A model generated the notes under the pieces. That model saw only the letters and a list, made by a program, of their open reading frames with translations. It had not been told where the DNA came from and searched no databases. Source: Rhizophagus irregularis (lineage: Eukaryota; Glomeromycota; Glomeromycetes; Glomerales; Glomeraceae). From it: a stretch of 64,000 nucleotides of DNA. A program made the translations under genes and the position numbers. Shown here piece after piece: positions 50,401-63,404 of the stretch. Numbering within the stretch: the stretch's first letter is position 1; each line of letters starts with the position of its first letter. Location: NCBI RefSeq assembly GCF_026210795.1, contig NC_089436.1, positions 1,798,001-1,862,000 of the forward strand, read 5' to 3'.

Positions 50401-51265
50401 TTCTACAAAGGGTAAACCTTTTCCTTTATTAACCAAATATTGCATCTGATTATATTCGATGGCAACACGTTCAATTTGTTTCGCGTTATTTCCACTAATA
50501 AATCAAATAAACAGAAAAATAACTGTTATCGATAAGAATGAATTAAAAAATTAAATACAATACATGTGAAATAATGAATTAGAAAAAAATACCTATCATC
50601 TTTTGATACTAGTGAAGAACTAGTCTCACTACTAATTAACAATAAACTTTCAACTTTTCGCACAGATTCATGAATATTAATAAGAAGTTGCAAAGAAGCC
50701 TTCTTTTCACGTATAGATGTTCGATGAGCCAGTTGATTTTCCAATGAATCGACAACCCCTTGAAATGTTATTCGAACCCCCTACAAATAAAGTTAATAAA
50801 TTGTGAATCATCTTCGAATCCTTCACAATTTCCAATTTCGTATCATACCTCAACTTCTTCTCTCATTTTACCCAAAGGCCTAGCAACTTCTTCAATGACT
50901 TTATCAACCCCCTTTAAATTTGTTGATAAATCAACAAAACTACTATAATCCCTATTAATCATTTCTACTAAGTCGCTCTTCAAACTTTTCAAATGTATAA
51001 TCAACTCTTTCTTCAATTCATCTAAAGGTAAATGACGTCTTCTAGCTAAAAAGTTATCAGCATTAAATTCGGGTGTGGAGAACATTTCTCTATTTAATGG
51101 CAAAGGAAATGGTAAAGGAGTTTTCGTGTTTTCTGTAGGTGAAGAAAAATTCGGCCATGATTTTTGTTCTGATGTTGTGTATATGGTTAGTACTGGTGTG
51201 CGTGAAGTATGGATCGCAGGTTTTTCTTCAGTTTCTGAGGAGGTTGTCGATTCCGGAGTAACCAT
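47492..51265 (-). CDS. COG2: Conserved oligomeric Golgi complex subunit 2
   Basis: Minus-strand gene of about 13 exons. Exon 1 (51265-50849) carries the COG2 signature: FNADNFLARRRHLPLDELKK, then LVEMINRDYSSFVDLSTNLKG and VARPLGKMREEVE. Exon 2 continues VRITFQGVVDSLENQLAHR. Later exons give a helical rod (NTLRTNLSSALRSALQ, LEITRKVLRGTSFEILV) and the C-terminal domain with RFKEISNQIEGTLALN, RCWSEEVFIYGLSHRFWKLT and LIERYKKWL, as in COG2 homologues, down to KWLT...FVPHIMKPLA and FGKEVLTNIGIDIKELKGY. COG2 belongs to lobe A of the COG complex, which tethers vesicles for retrograde traffic within the Golgi. The C-terminus is tentative: the best-phased join after VVEPYG ends IFNL-stop at 47492. An apparently decayed copy of that penultimate exon lies between (see findings). 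The start lies 254 bp from the divergent LYS12 start. Confidence 0.88.
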
Positions 51266-51519
51266 TTTTTTTTTAAAAAAAAAAGGAAGAATCTTTCGTT
51301 TCGAAAACGTGGTAAATTTATACTAGTGATAATTTCAAGCATTATATTGATTCATTATTGAATTTTTTGACCAATTAACAATCAAAATACTGTAATAGCA
51401 GTCACATGATTTTTAAGATATTGATAATTTGCGATAATTTTTTTATTTTTTTGGCTTTTTGTTTATGTTTTGGTTTTTTTTTTCTTTTTTTTTTTTTGAG
51501 AAAAATAAATTCTTGAAAA
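51266..51519. promoter_or_regulatory. Compact COG2/LYS12 bidirectional promoter region
   Basis: Only 254 bp separate the two start codons. The region has a poly-T/A tract directly at the COG2 start (51266-51282) and a 30-bp T-rich tract (51,472-51,497) shortly before the LYS12 ATG, typical nucleosome-depleting elements. A TCACATGAT-type site is at about 51,403. No TATA box is clear. Confidence 0.5.
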
Positions 51520-53085
<1,566 letters not shown>

Positions 53086-53574
53086 TATGTATATATATTA
53101 TATTTCAAAAAATAGTGTATAGAATTATTATTTATTAGGCCAATTTTATGTTTATTATAAAAGATCGAAAAAGTTTTTACCTGGGTTTACATCCCAAGTA
53201 TGTAAATATGTAAACCATTTTATACCTGACAGTTAAATCCTTTTAAGACAGTAGTAGTTAAGTAGTAAAGTAGTAAATAAAGGAACTTTAAAATTCTAAC
53301 TTATTGCAATTGTTCAGATCTGAAGTAAAAAAAACCACTTATTACCATTATAAAATGTATTTATATTTCATTTATTAAAAGCAATAGTATTAATATTACC
53401 TAATGTTTCAGTAACTTTATTCGAAAATAGTTCATATTTCATTTTATAATTTGCTACAATGAGAATTATTTAGCATATTATTTAATTAACTAATGGCAAA
53501 ATGTTATAAAAGTGATTAATTCTACTGTAAATATTAAGATAATTTATTGACGAAAAATAGGAGATATGATGATT
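53086..53574. other. Convergent 3' intergenic spacer
   Basis: AT-rich spacer between LYS12 and the next minus-strand gene. No gene seen. Confidence 0.5.
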
Positions 53575-53859
53575 TTATGAAGTATTAGATCTACGTGGTT
53601 TAGGATTAAGGTCCGTTACATGTGAGATATTAACTTGTGCTCTACCAGCAGATCCACCTACGTTAAAATTCTTAATGTAAGTAAAAGATAATTTCTAAAT
53701 ATATTAGTTACAAACATACAAACCTTCTTTAGGTTTCCCCTCTTCATTTTTATTTTTTAATCGTTCCTCTTCTCTTTTTTCAACTTTTTCAAGTGATGGT
53801 TTTTCATATTTTGTATCATGTGGAATTATTTTATTATCTTTGGTAATAGTACGATCCAT
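53575..53859 (-). CDS. Small charged protein of unknown function (72 aa)
   Basis: Two exons (53859-53724 and 53657-53575) separated by a GTTTGT/CGTAG intron give 72 residues. The N-terminal two thirds are strongly charged and probably helical (LEKVEKREEERLKNKNEE), and the C-terminus reads GGSAGRAQVNISHVTDLNPKP before RRSNTS-stop. Clean phase across the intron and absence of stops support a real gene. No family recognised; no signal peptide or membrane span. The intact GRAQVNISHV segment looks conserved rather than random, but I cannot name it. Confidence 0.6.
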
Positions 53860-54234
53860 GTTTTAAATTGTATTATAATTTTTTTACTGAATAAATAAGT
53901 TTTTTTTTCTCGTTTTTTCAGAATTTTTCAAATGAATTTTTTTTTGGAGACGAAGTTGTCGCTTATTTATTAATTTCTTAGGATCATTATGATCTAATAT
54001 TGACGTTATTATTAATATGATCATTGTGACGTTTTTGACATTTTTTAAAAAAATCGATCTAATCCATAAATAGCAGTACATCTGTACATGTTTTCCTTTT
54101 TGGAATAATAAATAAATATAAAATATCTTTTTTATTTATAAATAATTGATAAATATAATACATTGTAATATTACATAATTATATGAATAAAATAAGAGAT
54201 GTCGATGCTATTGATAATTTAATTAAAATTTAAT
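53860..54234. other. Intergenic spacer
   Basis: Short AT-rich spacer between two minus-strand genes; must hold the promoter of the 72-residue gene and the 3' end of the next. No gene supported. Confidence 0.45.
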
Positions 54235-54676
54235 TTAGTGTAAAAGAGAACGAAGTTTAGACTTAATGGTACGATGATGATGATTATTATTACCATGATT
54301 ATTACGATTATTATTATTATTATTATTATTGTAGTTGCGATTAGGATCTTTTCTTAGGGTATATCCGAAAAAACGACGAGTTTTTGTGTTATGAGCAGGT
54401 TGGGTTTGTTTGGTACGACCTCGTTTAAATCCACCGAATAACTAAAAAATATAATATTATTAGATTAATAATTTTTATTAAAAATATTGATTATTTTGAA
54501 TGACGAACCTTTGGATGTTTGCGAGTATTCGTAGGGCCTGTAGCGGTAGTACCAGTAGTATGATGACCTTTAGCTTTTCTTACAGGTTTCATAATAACGC
54601 GTTTTGTCTTATAATATAAGCGACGTGGTAAGGAAGTCATTCTATAAGTCTTATAAGAAGTTCTGGCATTAACCAT
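54235..54676 (-). CDS. Small very basic protein of unknown function (124 aa)
   Basis: Two exons (54676-54509, 54441-54235) join in phase 0 through GTTCGT/TTTAG. The product is rich in Arg, Lys, Thr and His: MVNARTSYKTYRMTSLPRRLY start, KTKRVIMKPVRKAKGHH, then LFGGFKRGRTKQTQ and FFGYTLRKDPNRNY, followed by an Asn run from an (AAT)n microsatellite, HHH and TIKSKLRSLLH-stop. The composition suggests nucleic-acid or chromatin binding, which is inference only. The G-F/R-F-F-G patches recall small mating- or stress-type fungal orphans, but no family is recognised. Confidence 0.55.
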
Positions 54677-55147
54677 TTTTAATTTTTAATTTAAGATTAT
54701 TTAAGAGTTCAGAAGGGATTTTTTAAGTTAAATGATGCAATTGAAGATTATTTAAGAGTTCAGAAAGAATTTTTTAAGTTAAATGATACAGAATTTTTTG
54801 TTCCAATTTATAGATTTTTTTCCTTGGATTTCCCGTTAGATGATGATGCAACAATTTCAACTATTTTGTCATGATGATGATTTTTTGAGACTGATCATAT
54901 TTTTGATGTCATAAAGTAACCACGTGCACAGTAGATCAAGATTTGTGTACTGTGGCGAAATCATAATGTCAGTACACACTTGTATTCTCATTACGTATAA
55001 TTGGGCTAATCTATGGTGGCTGCTACTTTGATTTCTTTATCGAACTCCTCGTTTCCCGGATATCTATTTTGCTGAATTGCTCTTTTAGATATTCTCTTAC
55101 ATAATTTCACAAGCATTAACCGTTGGACCTTTGTAATAAGAGTGAAT
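54677..55147. other. Intergenic 5' flank
   Basis: Upstream of the basic-protein gene. A direct repeat TTAAGATTATTTAAGAGTTCAGAA(G/A) occurs at about 54,689 and again at about 54,743, with TTTTTTAAGTTAAATGAT following both copies, a local tandem duplication of about 54 bp. Confidence 0.6.
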
Positions 55148-55310
55148 ATATGGGAGGCGGTCAGTAGAAAAGGGGGAAATTTAAAAATTTTAAGATTTTT
55201 GGTTATTAAGCTAATTTTGTTCCCATGACCATGATTGGCAAAGTAAACTGATAAAAAAAATTTTGACCAAAATTTGGATTTCCCCCTTTTCTACTGACCA
55301 CCTCCCATAT
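55148..55310. mobile_element. 163-bp MITE with about 33-bp inverted termini
   Basis: Left end ATATGGGAGGCGGTCAGTAG and right end CTACTGACCACCTCCCATAT are reverse complements with one mismatch; the match continues through AAAAGGGGGAAAT/ATTTCCCCCTTTT. The 95-bp interior is AT-rich and non-coding. The flanks allow a TA or ATAT target duplication, but the palindromic ends make its length ambiguous. Confidence 0.85.
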
Positions 55311-58300
55311 GTGATCCGAAATTACTTCTCCTCGAAAATTTGTTAAAATCTTTAATGCTGTCTGCATGTTTTGAAATTTAATAGCATAGAAAAGGTAGAG
55401 TATGAATTATTGGTTATTTTACTTAATTGTGGTACTCGCATTTAATGGCCTAGAATAAAGCATCCAATAATATTTTTTATAATAAAGAAAAAGTTTTGCT
55501 TAAATTATCTATATGTTTATGCCGTAATAGTATTGATTATTCATCTAAAAATAAAATGATCGAAAATATAGTACATAGCGCAATATTATTTTTATTCCAT
55601 TTTTGTACTTCAAAGAAAGACTAAAAGACTATACATTGTAAGTTCGTTTGTTTGCGTTTACATAAAAAAGTAATCATTCCAGCCAAGGTATGCGGTCTTG
55701 TCCTTTTCTGTAGAATTCTTACTTACTATTGTTTTCATATGAAACCTTTCTGTTTATGGATTAATTAGATGACGCAAAGATTTGTGCATTTTAGAACATA
55801 ATATATATATGAACCGTTTTTCAAAGTAAATTTATCTTAGTTTGTTAATCACGTGAAAATAAAATACCTTAATTTAAATAATTTAAATTTTTAGTTCGTT
55901 TATTAATTTACATTTTAACGTTTAATAATCAGTTCAAATTATGCTTAAAATAAGATTTTAATAAAAAACAGAGTGAAATATTATTATACAGTAGTCTTAT
56001 TGATAAAGCTATAATTTAAAAATAATTTATATTATTTATATGTATTATATATAAGTTCTCTAAGAAAATCACCCAATAACCCGATCAGCCGCATCCTTGA
56101 CAATCTGACGCATAAATTTTGTTAATTTTGCGTTCAGTCCATACTAATCACCCAGAGAACTCAATTTTTCCAAAATTAAAAATTCTAGTTTCACGAAAGA
56201 CATATTATGTATGTAGACAGACACCTTATTATCAGATGTGAACCCATATTTTTTACCATTGCTATCTATATCCTTTATGACGCAAGTGCATAATGTCATT
56301 TGAATCTTCTTCAGCAATAGCTAATGAATACAGAATCTCATATCGTAAGAAAAGCTCCAAAGTTTCCTTGCATCTTTGATATAATTGTTATGAAGGGAAT
56401 CATTAGATATGGATAACAAGAACATTGAAGAGGAGAAAGTTAAATTAGTAAACTATGAATTATTTTTTTATTATGATACTATGATTCTTCTAATAATATG
56501 CTCATATTCACCATGAAATAAATCGCTCAGAATCAGTTTTCTTTGCCATATATCGAAAAATTCTCTTGCTTGTTAAGCCCTTTCACTGCTTTGGTCTTTT
56601 AGATTACGCCTGGATTCTGTAAAGCGCATATTCGGTTATCTCATTGGCAGGACATCGTGCGCGTAGAATCTTTATCCATTGATGATATGGTTTCCTAGAA
56701 CCAACTACCGAATGATTAAGCTTTACGAGTGATGTCAAAAATATCATCTCATAAGTTTTTATAATCCGATAAGGTGGATTCACTTTTCAGCTATTCGATT
56801 ATAACATAATTAATTATATTTAACTAATTTAAGAGATCATTTCTTCACCTTTTGCTATTCACTCTTTCATAAACTGTTCTATTCCCTATTCCATAACTGC
56901 ATCCTTTTCTGTTTAAAAAACTAATATTTTGAATATCACTGAATAATAACGAGTGCTGACTTCTAGTAAAATCTGATGCCTGAATTATTTTGGCTGAATT
57001 TAATGGTGATGGTGGGATATAATGTGATATTCTTTATGTTTAGTTTGTGAGTTACATTTTCAAGTACAGTGACTGCCAGCATAAATAAATAGAGTATAAA
57101 CAAATAAACAAATAGAACATAAATATTTACAACTTTGCAAATAATTATCAGCCAAATTCATTGATTAAATTCATAATCTGCACCTTTCCATATTCCCTCT
57201 TGATTTCACGATTTAATTCATATTAATTATTACATGAATTCAAAGAAAGATGATCGTTCAACTCATAAAGGAATCCCATCGTTAACATTTGAAAAAGTAA
57301 TTACTACTACTATCACGCAAATGATGTAAGATTGATGTTTTAATGTTCACAAATTTCGCTAAAACATATGAGCTTTTCACATGACGTGAAGACATCACTA
57401 TTAAACATTCATTAAGTCTAAACACATGGTGCTACGATTTTTAATGTCAGTTATAAGCTTTGTCTTCAAGGCTTTGCCAAATATACATATTAGTTATTCC
57501 TTTAAGTTGCTCTTTAAGAAGGAGAAGTTTCTTAAAATTTCAACACTAGGTATTTTTTAATTAGGGCGATTGATAATGATAAAGATTCGTGCATTTTTCT
57601 CACGGTTAATTTTTGGATTTTTTTGCTGTGAAAGAGAATAGCTTTTTTTTTTAGTTTTTGAGCTTCACAAAAACTAAAAAAGCTCAGAAAGTTTAAAAGA
57701 ATGAGAGATATATATATATATATACTTTAAAGGTCTTTCTGTCTTGATCGGTGGATTATAGAATTGAAAAAAATATGGAAAAAAAAACAAAAAAACAAAA
57801 GATTATCATAATAACTGTTACGCAACTTAGAGTGACGTTCGTTTTTGAGGTTTTCTTTCACGTGTTAAAATAGTTAAAAATAGAAGCCAGTATATAAGTA
57901 CAATGTACTACTATACACCACTCATTTAGACTTGAACCTTCTTTTCGAGTTAATTTTGTAGGTTTCCACTTTTGTCTAGTTTCAATAAATATATTCAAGA
58001 ATGGAGGTTTGTGTGATTTCAACATCGTAAAACCACGCAGTTCATGATTCCTTATAATAATTCAAATATGTTTAAAAAAGGAAAATTAATTAAAAAAAAA
58101 TATCCGAGAATACAATGGACTTTCAAACCATTATCTTACCATGCAGGTGAATGTTCACTGCTTATTTACTGTATGTATGATTGAGTTCTATTCGTATTTA
58201 AAAAGAGAGAACCTCCTTACATCTCAAATTTTGCATAAATGAATAACAAATATTGCGAGAAATATAAACTGCGAAAGTTTTAAATTATATGAGACGTAAC

Positions 58301-59178
58301 TCGTAAGAGAAGTAAATTATGATACGGATTGGTAATAAATAATAACTAAATATAAGTACATAATATTTGGTTTTATTTGGGAAAATATTTAACCACTAAA
58401 CGCAGCAATGCTGAATGACGCGAATGTTAATGTTATAATGAATGAAATTATCATAAATCAATGGAACTATATAAATAAAACACAAAACCATTATATGTTT
58501 TTGTAAAACAAAAGTAAACCATATAAAAGTAATGATTTCATGAGTTACAACTAAATACGCATCTAATAAGTTAAAAAGAATAATTGAAAATTTTATTTCT
58601 TTACATTGTTCTCTTTTTTCCATCAACAAATAAAAAGGAAATATTGCTCTGTGTAACAACTAAAGATCTTCAATCAACTTGGAACAATATGGGATAAACA
58701 TTATAATTTTAATAATTTTTATTAGTTTATCTGTATAAAAAAAGCATTAATCGGCAGTTTAAATGAGAACAATACTATTAACAATACCCGTAGGTATTAT
58801 TTTATCTACTTACTTGGATAGATTATTATTTATAAAAGAATAATATTATGGAATTTATTTCTTCCACATTGTTTTTATTAATAAAAAAATATTGTTCACT
58901 TATAAATATATAAAAATGTGATTTACTTTTTTACCTAAATACTCTTTTTTTTTTTAATTTACGAAAAAAGAGAAGAACAAAAATTAAAAAATTATTTTTA
59001 AAAAAAAAACAAACAGATAAACTCACTATCTTTTAACTTTTTTTTTATTTTATTTTATCTTTCGTTTCTGTTTAGTTTTTTTTTTTAAAAAAAAAAAAAA
59101 GAAAGAAATATTTTAATATTTTAATATTTTAAATATTATTCTAAAAAATTTATTTTACGCACTGCACATTTTAATATT
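55311..59178. other. 3.9-kb intergenic region, no gene seen
   Basis: No supported gene. 56,050-56,780 is less AT-rich than the rest and may hold a decayed gene, but stops occur in all frames and no motif was recognised. An 87-codon minus frame (58659-58396) is hydrophobic and unsupported. (TA)n near 57,708-57,724 and a small inverted repeat TAGTTTTTGAGCTT/AAGCTCAGAAA near 57,650-57,695. The last 100 bp before 59179 are T/A tracts, the probable core promoter of the next gene. Confidence 0.4.
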
Positions 59179-59724
59179 ATGTCAACTACTATTACAATTA
59201 ATTCAATAAATAATCCTGAAGATCAAATCCAACAAATTTCTCTTAATAATCAATCAACTAATTCAACTAGAGGTGAACCTCCAGTTTATTCTGAAGATAA
59301 TAATAATAATAATCCTACAGCCTCAGTAAACATTTCTTTACCAACATCGGCATACCTTTCCCCAAATTCTCCTCCGCTTCCAAATCTATCAGCTAATATA
59401 TCATCAGAATCTCTTCCATCTTACGATAAAGTAAACATTGATATGCCTCCTTCATATCCAATTGATAATTTAAAATTAGATACTTTTGACTCTCCTTATG
59501 ATTTGGTTCCAATTGAACCTCAAAATCCTTGGCCTATCTCTAAAAAACTTTATATTATTGGTTTTTTAATATGGCCTTTATGGTATATTGGTATTCCTTT
59601 TTGTTTCTTTGGGAAAGATCGGGAAACTAGACGATGGGGACAAAGATGCATTTATAATGCGATCATTATTAGTTTTGTATTTTGTTATCTCATCATTTCT
59701 TACAGAAATAGTGTTATAAATTAA
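59179..59724 (+). CDS. PPxY-rich protein with C-terminal membrane region (181 aa)
   Basis: Single exon. The first 115 residues are polar, Asn/Ser/Pro-rich and disordered, with EPPVYSED, LPSYDKV and MPPSYP; the PPxY and related motifs are typical ligands of WW domains such as those of Rsp5/Nedd4 ubiquitin ligases. The C-terminal third has two hydrophobic segments (KLYIIGFLIWPLWYIGIPFCF and YNAIIISFVFCYLII) separated by the conserved-looking basic loop GKDRETRRWGQR, so the tail is probably a membrane hairpin. Fungal relatives combining a Pro-rich head and this W-P-L/W-G-R tail are known as uncharacterised proteins; an adaptor for ubiquitin-ligase sorting is inference. Confidence 0.7.
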   Translation: MSTTITINSINNPEDQIQQISLNNQSTNSTRGEPPVYSEDNNNNNPTASVNISLPTSAYLSPNSPPLPNLSANISSESLPSYDKVNIDMPPSYPIDNLKLDTFDSPYDLVPIEPQNPWPISKKLYIIGFLIWPLWYIGIPFCFFGKDRETRRWGQRCIYNAIIISFVFCYLIISYRNSVIN

Positions 59725-60417
59725 TTGAAATGGAGTGCAAGAATATTCGTTAATTTTGGGGTTTCTGGTACACACACACACATATATATATATACAGCGT
59801 ATATATATATATTATATATATTTATTAAAAAAGAACACTATTTTTTTTTTTATCCCTATTTTTCTTTACTAGAAGCCCAATTTATCATCCACATGCTGTA
59901 TTTTTTTCAAATCAAAAAATTTTAAATTTCAAATTTTTTATCCTCAAAAATGTAAATATTTTAATCACAAATTTTTTTTTTCTTATTTTATACATAGTAG
60001 TCATAACTCATAATATATTATATTATTATATTTTTGATTTGTTTTACAATTGTATTTACTTTCATAAGATACTTTACTTACTTATTGACTTGTATTGTAA
60101 TAATATTTATATAATAAAATGATCAAATATGAATCTTTTTAATATTCAAATTCTTCGAATCCTCTCATTCATCTAGTAAATGAACTAAACTATTATATGA
60201 TTAATTGAAGATCTTTATTTTGGTTTTGCCACGTTGCCCCATGTATAATATCGAATTTTCCTAATTTGGGATGATATTAAAAAAATTTTCTTATTACGCA
60301 ATTTTGTACAATTATCTGTAAATCTTTTTTTGAAACCTTTTTTTTTCTTTTCTTTTCAACAAGTTGGTTTCGAATAATCTAATTTCTCACAATATAAAAA
60401 CCATATCTTTATTATTT
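59725..60417. other. Intergenic with CA/TA microsatellite
   Basis: (CA)n(TA)n repeat at 59,771-59,822; otherwise the 3' flank of the PPxY gene and the T-rich 5' flank of the GUP1-like gene. No gene seen. Confidence 0.6.
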
Positions 60418-63007
60418 ATGTACGCGTTAAATAATCTAAAAGGAAAAGGAAAGGAAGATGATGGTGACCATATTTATACAGCATTAGGAACTTCAGAACA
60501 ATCTTCGTCTTCTGATATATTAACGACGAAAGTTAAGGAGCCTACAAAATTAAAACCTCCATTATGGAATACATTGGAATTTTATATTTATTATGTAATT
60601 ATATCATTTTCTCTTGCATACGCTTTTTACATGGCATATGATATTAGTAAAGGTATGTATTTGTGAAAAGTTTATGCTAAGTGGAAATCATGATCTAATT
60701 GATCTAATTTTTTAGAAACAAACCCAAATTATATGAGATATTCTAGAAGATTGGAGCCAGGTTGGTTATTTGGACGTAAAGTGGTAAGTTAATTTTTATA
60801 CTTTATTTAATAAACGATCTCTCTAATGAAATGTTTCTTTAATTTATTTCGTAGGATAACAGTGATGCACAATTCGCTTCTTTTCGAGATCATTACGGAG
60901 CCTTGTTTATGGCTTCAATAGCTTATTTAATCCTTTCACATTTATATCGAATTTTTCTTGTACCAAATCCTCCGGCAAAATTACCATCCCAACCACTTCG
61001 TAGAACTTATTTTTTCTTAACATTTTCATTAATATTCCTTTATGTTCTTTTTGGAAATGGATTAATTAAAATATTGATTATTTTAAGTTTCAATTTTTTA
61101 ATTCCAATAACATTAAAAGGATCAAAATTGAATCCTATTGTTACTTGGCTGTTTAATTTGGCAGTTTTATTTATTAATGAAAATTATGATGGATATAAAT
61201 TTGAATGGTTTAACGAAAACCTTGCATTTTTAGTAAGTTAATTTTTGGAGATTTGATTATATTATTAAGAAAAAAATTCTCTTACTCATTATTCTCTTTG
61301 TTATAATTTTAGGATTCAAATGTAGGATTATTAACTCGATGGACTATTACATTCAACATATGTACGTTACGAATAATATCGTTTAATATGGATTATTATT
61401 GGTTATTTCACCCTTCACCAGATTCGACTGAGGTAATCTTGGGAGAATCATATGTAATAATGTTTAAAAAATTTTATTATTTATTTTATTTTATTTTATT
61501 TATTTCTTTCTTTTCGAGGAGACATTGCAACTCCTTTCGGTTTATTACAAAATTATAAATATTGAATATATATATATATATTTCTTCATTTAGAAAAATG
61601 ATAGAGATCAAGCACCATTAACAGAAAAAGATAGAATCATAACTCCGTGTTTTAAAGAAGATTATAATTATATTAATTATTTAAGTTATGTGTTATATAC
61701 ACCGTTATATCTTGCAGGACCAATCATTACTTTTAATAATTTTATCTCTCAGGTAAATACTCAATCAGATATTTTTACTATTGATAATTCCACCATTTGA
61801 GGTCAACAAAAAAAACCATACATCATAAACAAATTTTATTAACAATATTTATTTTCATATTGAAGTTAAGGTATCCGAAGGAATTTGATATAAAGTCAAC
61901 ATTTATTTATGGAGTTAGATTATTAGGAGTAATGCTTTTAATGGAAGTAATGTTACATTTTATTTATGTTGTAGCTATGAGTAAATCAAGAGCATGGGAT
62001 GATTTGTCACCTTTGGAATTAGGGATGATTGGAGTTTTCAATCTAGAATATATCTGGTTAAAAGTAAGGCAAAATAAATATTAAGTATTGAAATTAATAA
62101 TAAACCAAATATTAAATTATTATTTTTTTCTTTCTAGTTGTTAATTATATGGAGATTTTTTAGATTTTGGGCAATGGCTGATGGATTTGAAGTACAAGAA
62201 AATATGTTAAGATGTATGTTAAATAATTACTCCACAACAGGATTTTGGAGAAGTTGGCACAGAAGTTTTTATAGATGGATTATTAGGTAAGTTTACATTA
62301 CTTAATTCATCTTTTGTTTAAAATTTATTTTAAATACCTTTTTCAATTTTTATAGATATATTTATATTCCACTTGGAGGATCAAAATATTTAATATATAA
62401 TATGTTAATAGTATTTACATTTGTTGCATTATGGCATGATATATCATTAAAATTATTAGCATGGGGCTGGTTAATTTGGATATTTATTTTACCCGAAACT
62501 ATAGCTACTAAAATATTTACTGAAAAGAAAGTAAGTATAAAAATTTCTTTTTATATTTATTTATTTTCAAAAAGATTCTTTTATTAATATATATATATTT
62601 TTGATATAAAAACAGTTTGGAGATAGACCATATTATAGGCATGTATGTGCAATTGGTGGCGCATTAAATTTAGTTTTTATGTGGGCTGCAAATTTAGTTG
62701 GATTTGCTATCGGATTAGATGGTATGAAAGTAGTATTAAGTAATTTATTTGGAACATTACATGGTTAGTATAAATAAATATTTATATATACATATATATA
62801 TATATTTATTTATAAATAAATTTTTTTATATATATGTATATTTTTTTATTTTTATTTTTTTTTTGCTAATATTTTATTTTTCTTATACTTTAAGGTCTTA
62901 TCCAATTTTCCTTAAGTTTTATCAGTATATATTGTGCTGTACAAGTAATGTTTGAAATTAGAGAGGAAGAAAAAAGAAGAAATATTAATCAAGAAATTAG
63001 ATATTAA
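60418..63007 (+). CDS. GUP1: GUP1-like membrane-bound O-acyltransferase
   Basis: Ten exons (60418-60652, 60716-60783, 60855-61232, 61313-61432, 61594-61752, 61866-62063, 62138-62286, 62356-62530, 62616-62763, 62895-63007) all join in phase to 580 residues. GUP1 is an ER MBOAT enzyme that acts in lipid remodelling of GPI anchors and affects glycerol transport and sterol-rich domains. Family blocks: [20 protein letters not shown] after the first span; [35 protein letters not shown], the MBOAT signature; [39 protein letters not shown]; and [19 protein letters not shown] with the presumed catalytic His at about residue 463 (WHD). Many membrane spans. ATG at 60418 is preferred over an in-frame TTG at 60364 because fungal genes start with ATG. 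Confidence 0.92.
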
Positions 63008-63404
63008 TATTTATTTATTTATTTATTTATTTATTTTATTTATTTATTTATTTTATTTATTTATTTTATTTATTTATTTATTTTTTAAAAAATTTCTGAT
63101 AAACATTTAAATAAAAGCTTAATAGATTCTTTTTTTCTTACTAAAGGAATATTTATAATTTAATAGACAAGTAGTATTACAAATTCTGATACTAGATAGT
63201 AATAATTTAGACTAAATTATAATATTTATTTTCTTTATATATTAGTTTTAGCTTTTTGAATAAAAGAGTTAATTTCTAAATTTGCGAATTTGTGATAAAT
63301 ATTATTTTATTTATAAGTTACTTTTTTGTTTTAACTTATATATATATATTTTTTTTATAATAAATGTAATGCTTTAAAATTAACTGCATAAAATCTCTTT
63401 GAAA
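63008..63404. repeat. Convergent spacer with ATTT tetranucleotide repeat
   Basis: TATT/ATTT repeats run from about 63,008 to 63,082 directly after the GUP1-like stop; the rest is AT-rich spacer toward the convergent PDCD2-like gene. Confidence 0.8.

Noticed and set aside
56050-56780. Possible gene or tRNA in a less AT-rich stretch
   Set aside because: No tRNA arms or TTC loop could be folded by eye, and all frames are interrupted.
58396-58659. Hydrophobic 87-codon minus frame
   Set aside because: Same reasoning; composition expected by chance.
59725-59925. 66-codon frame after the PPxY gene
   Set aside because: Reads through a CA/TA microsatellite and begins one base after the stop of the real gene.
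60364-60417. Upstream TTG-started extension of the GUP1-like protein
   Set aside because: Non-ATG start; the ATG at 60418 fits the expected short N-terminal tail.
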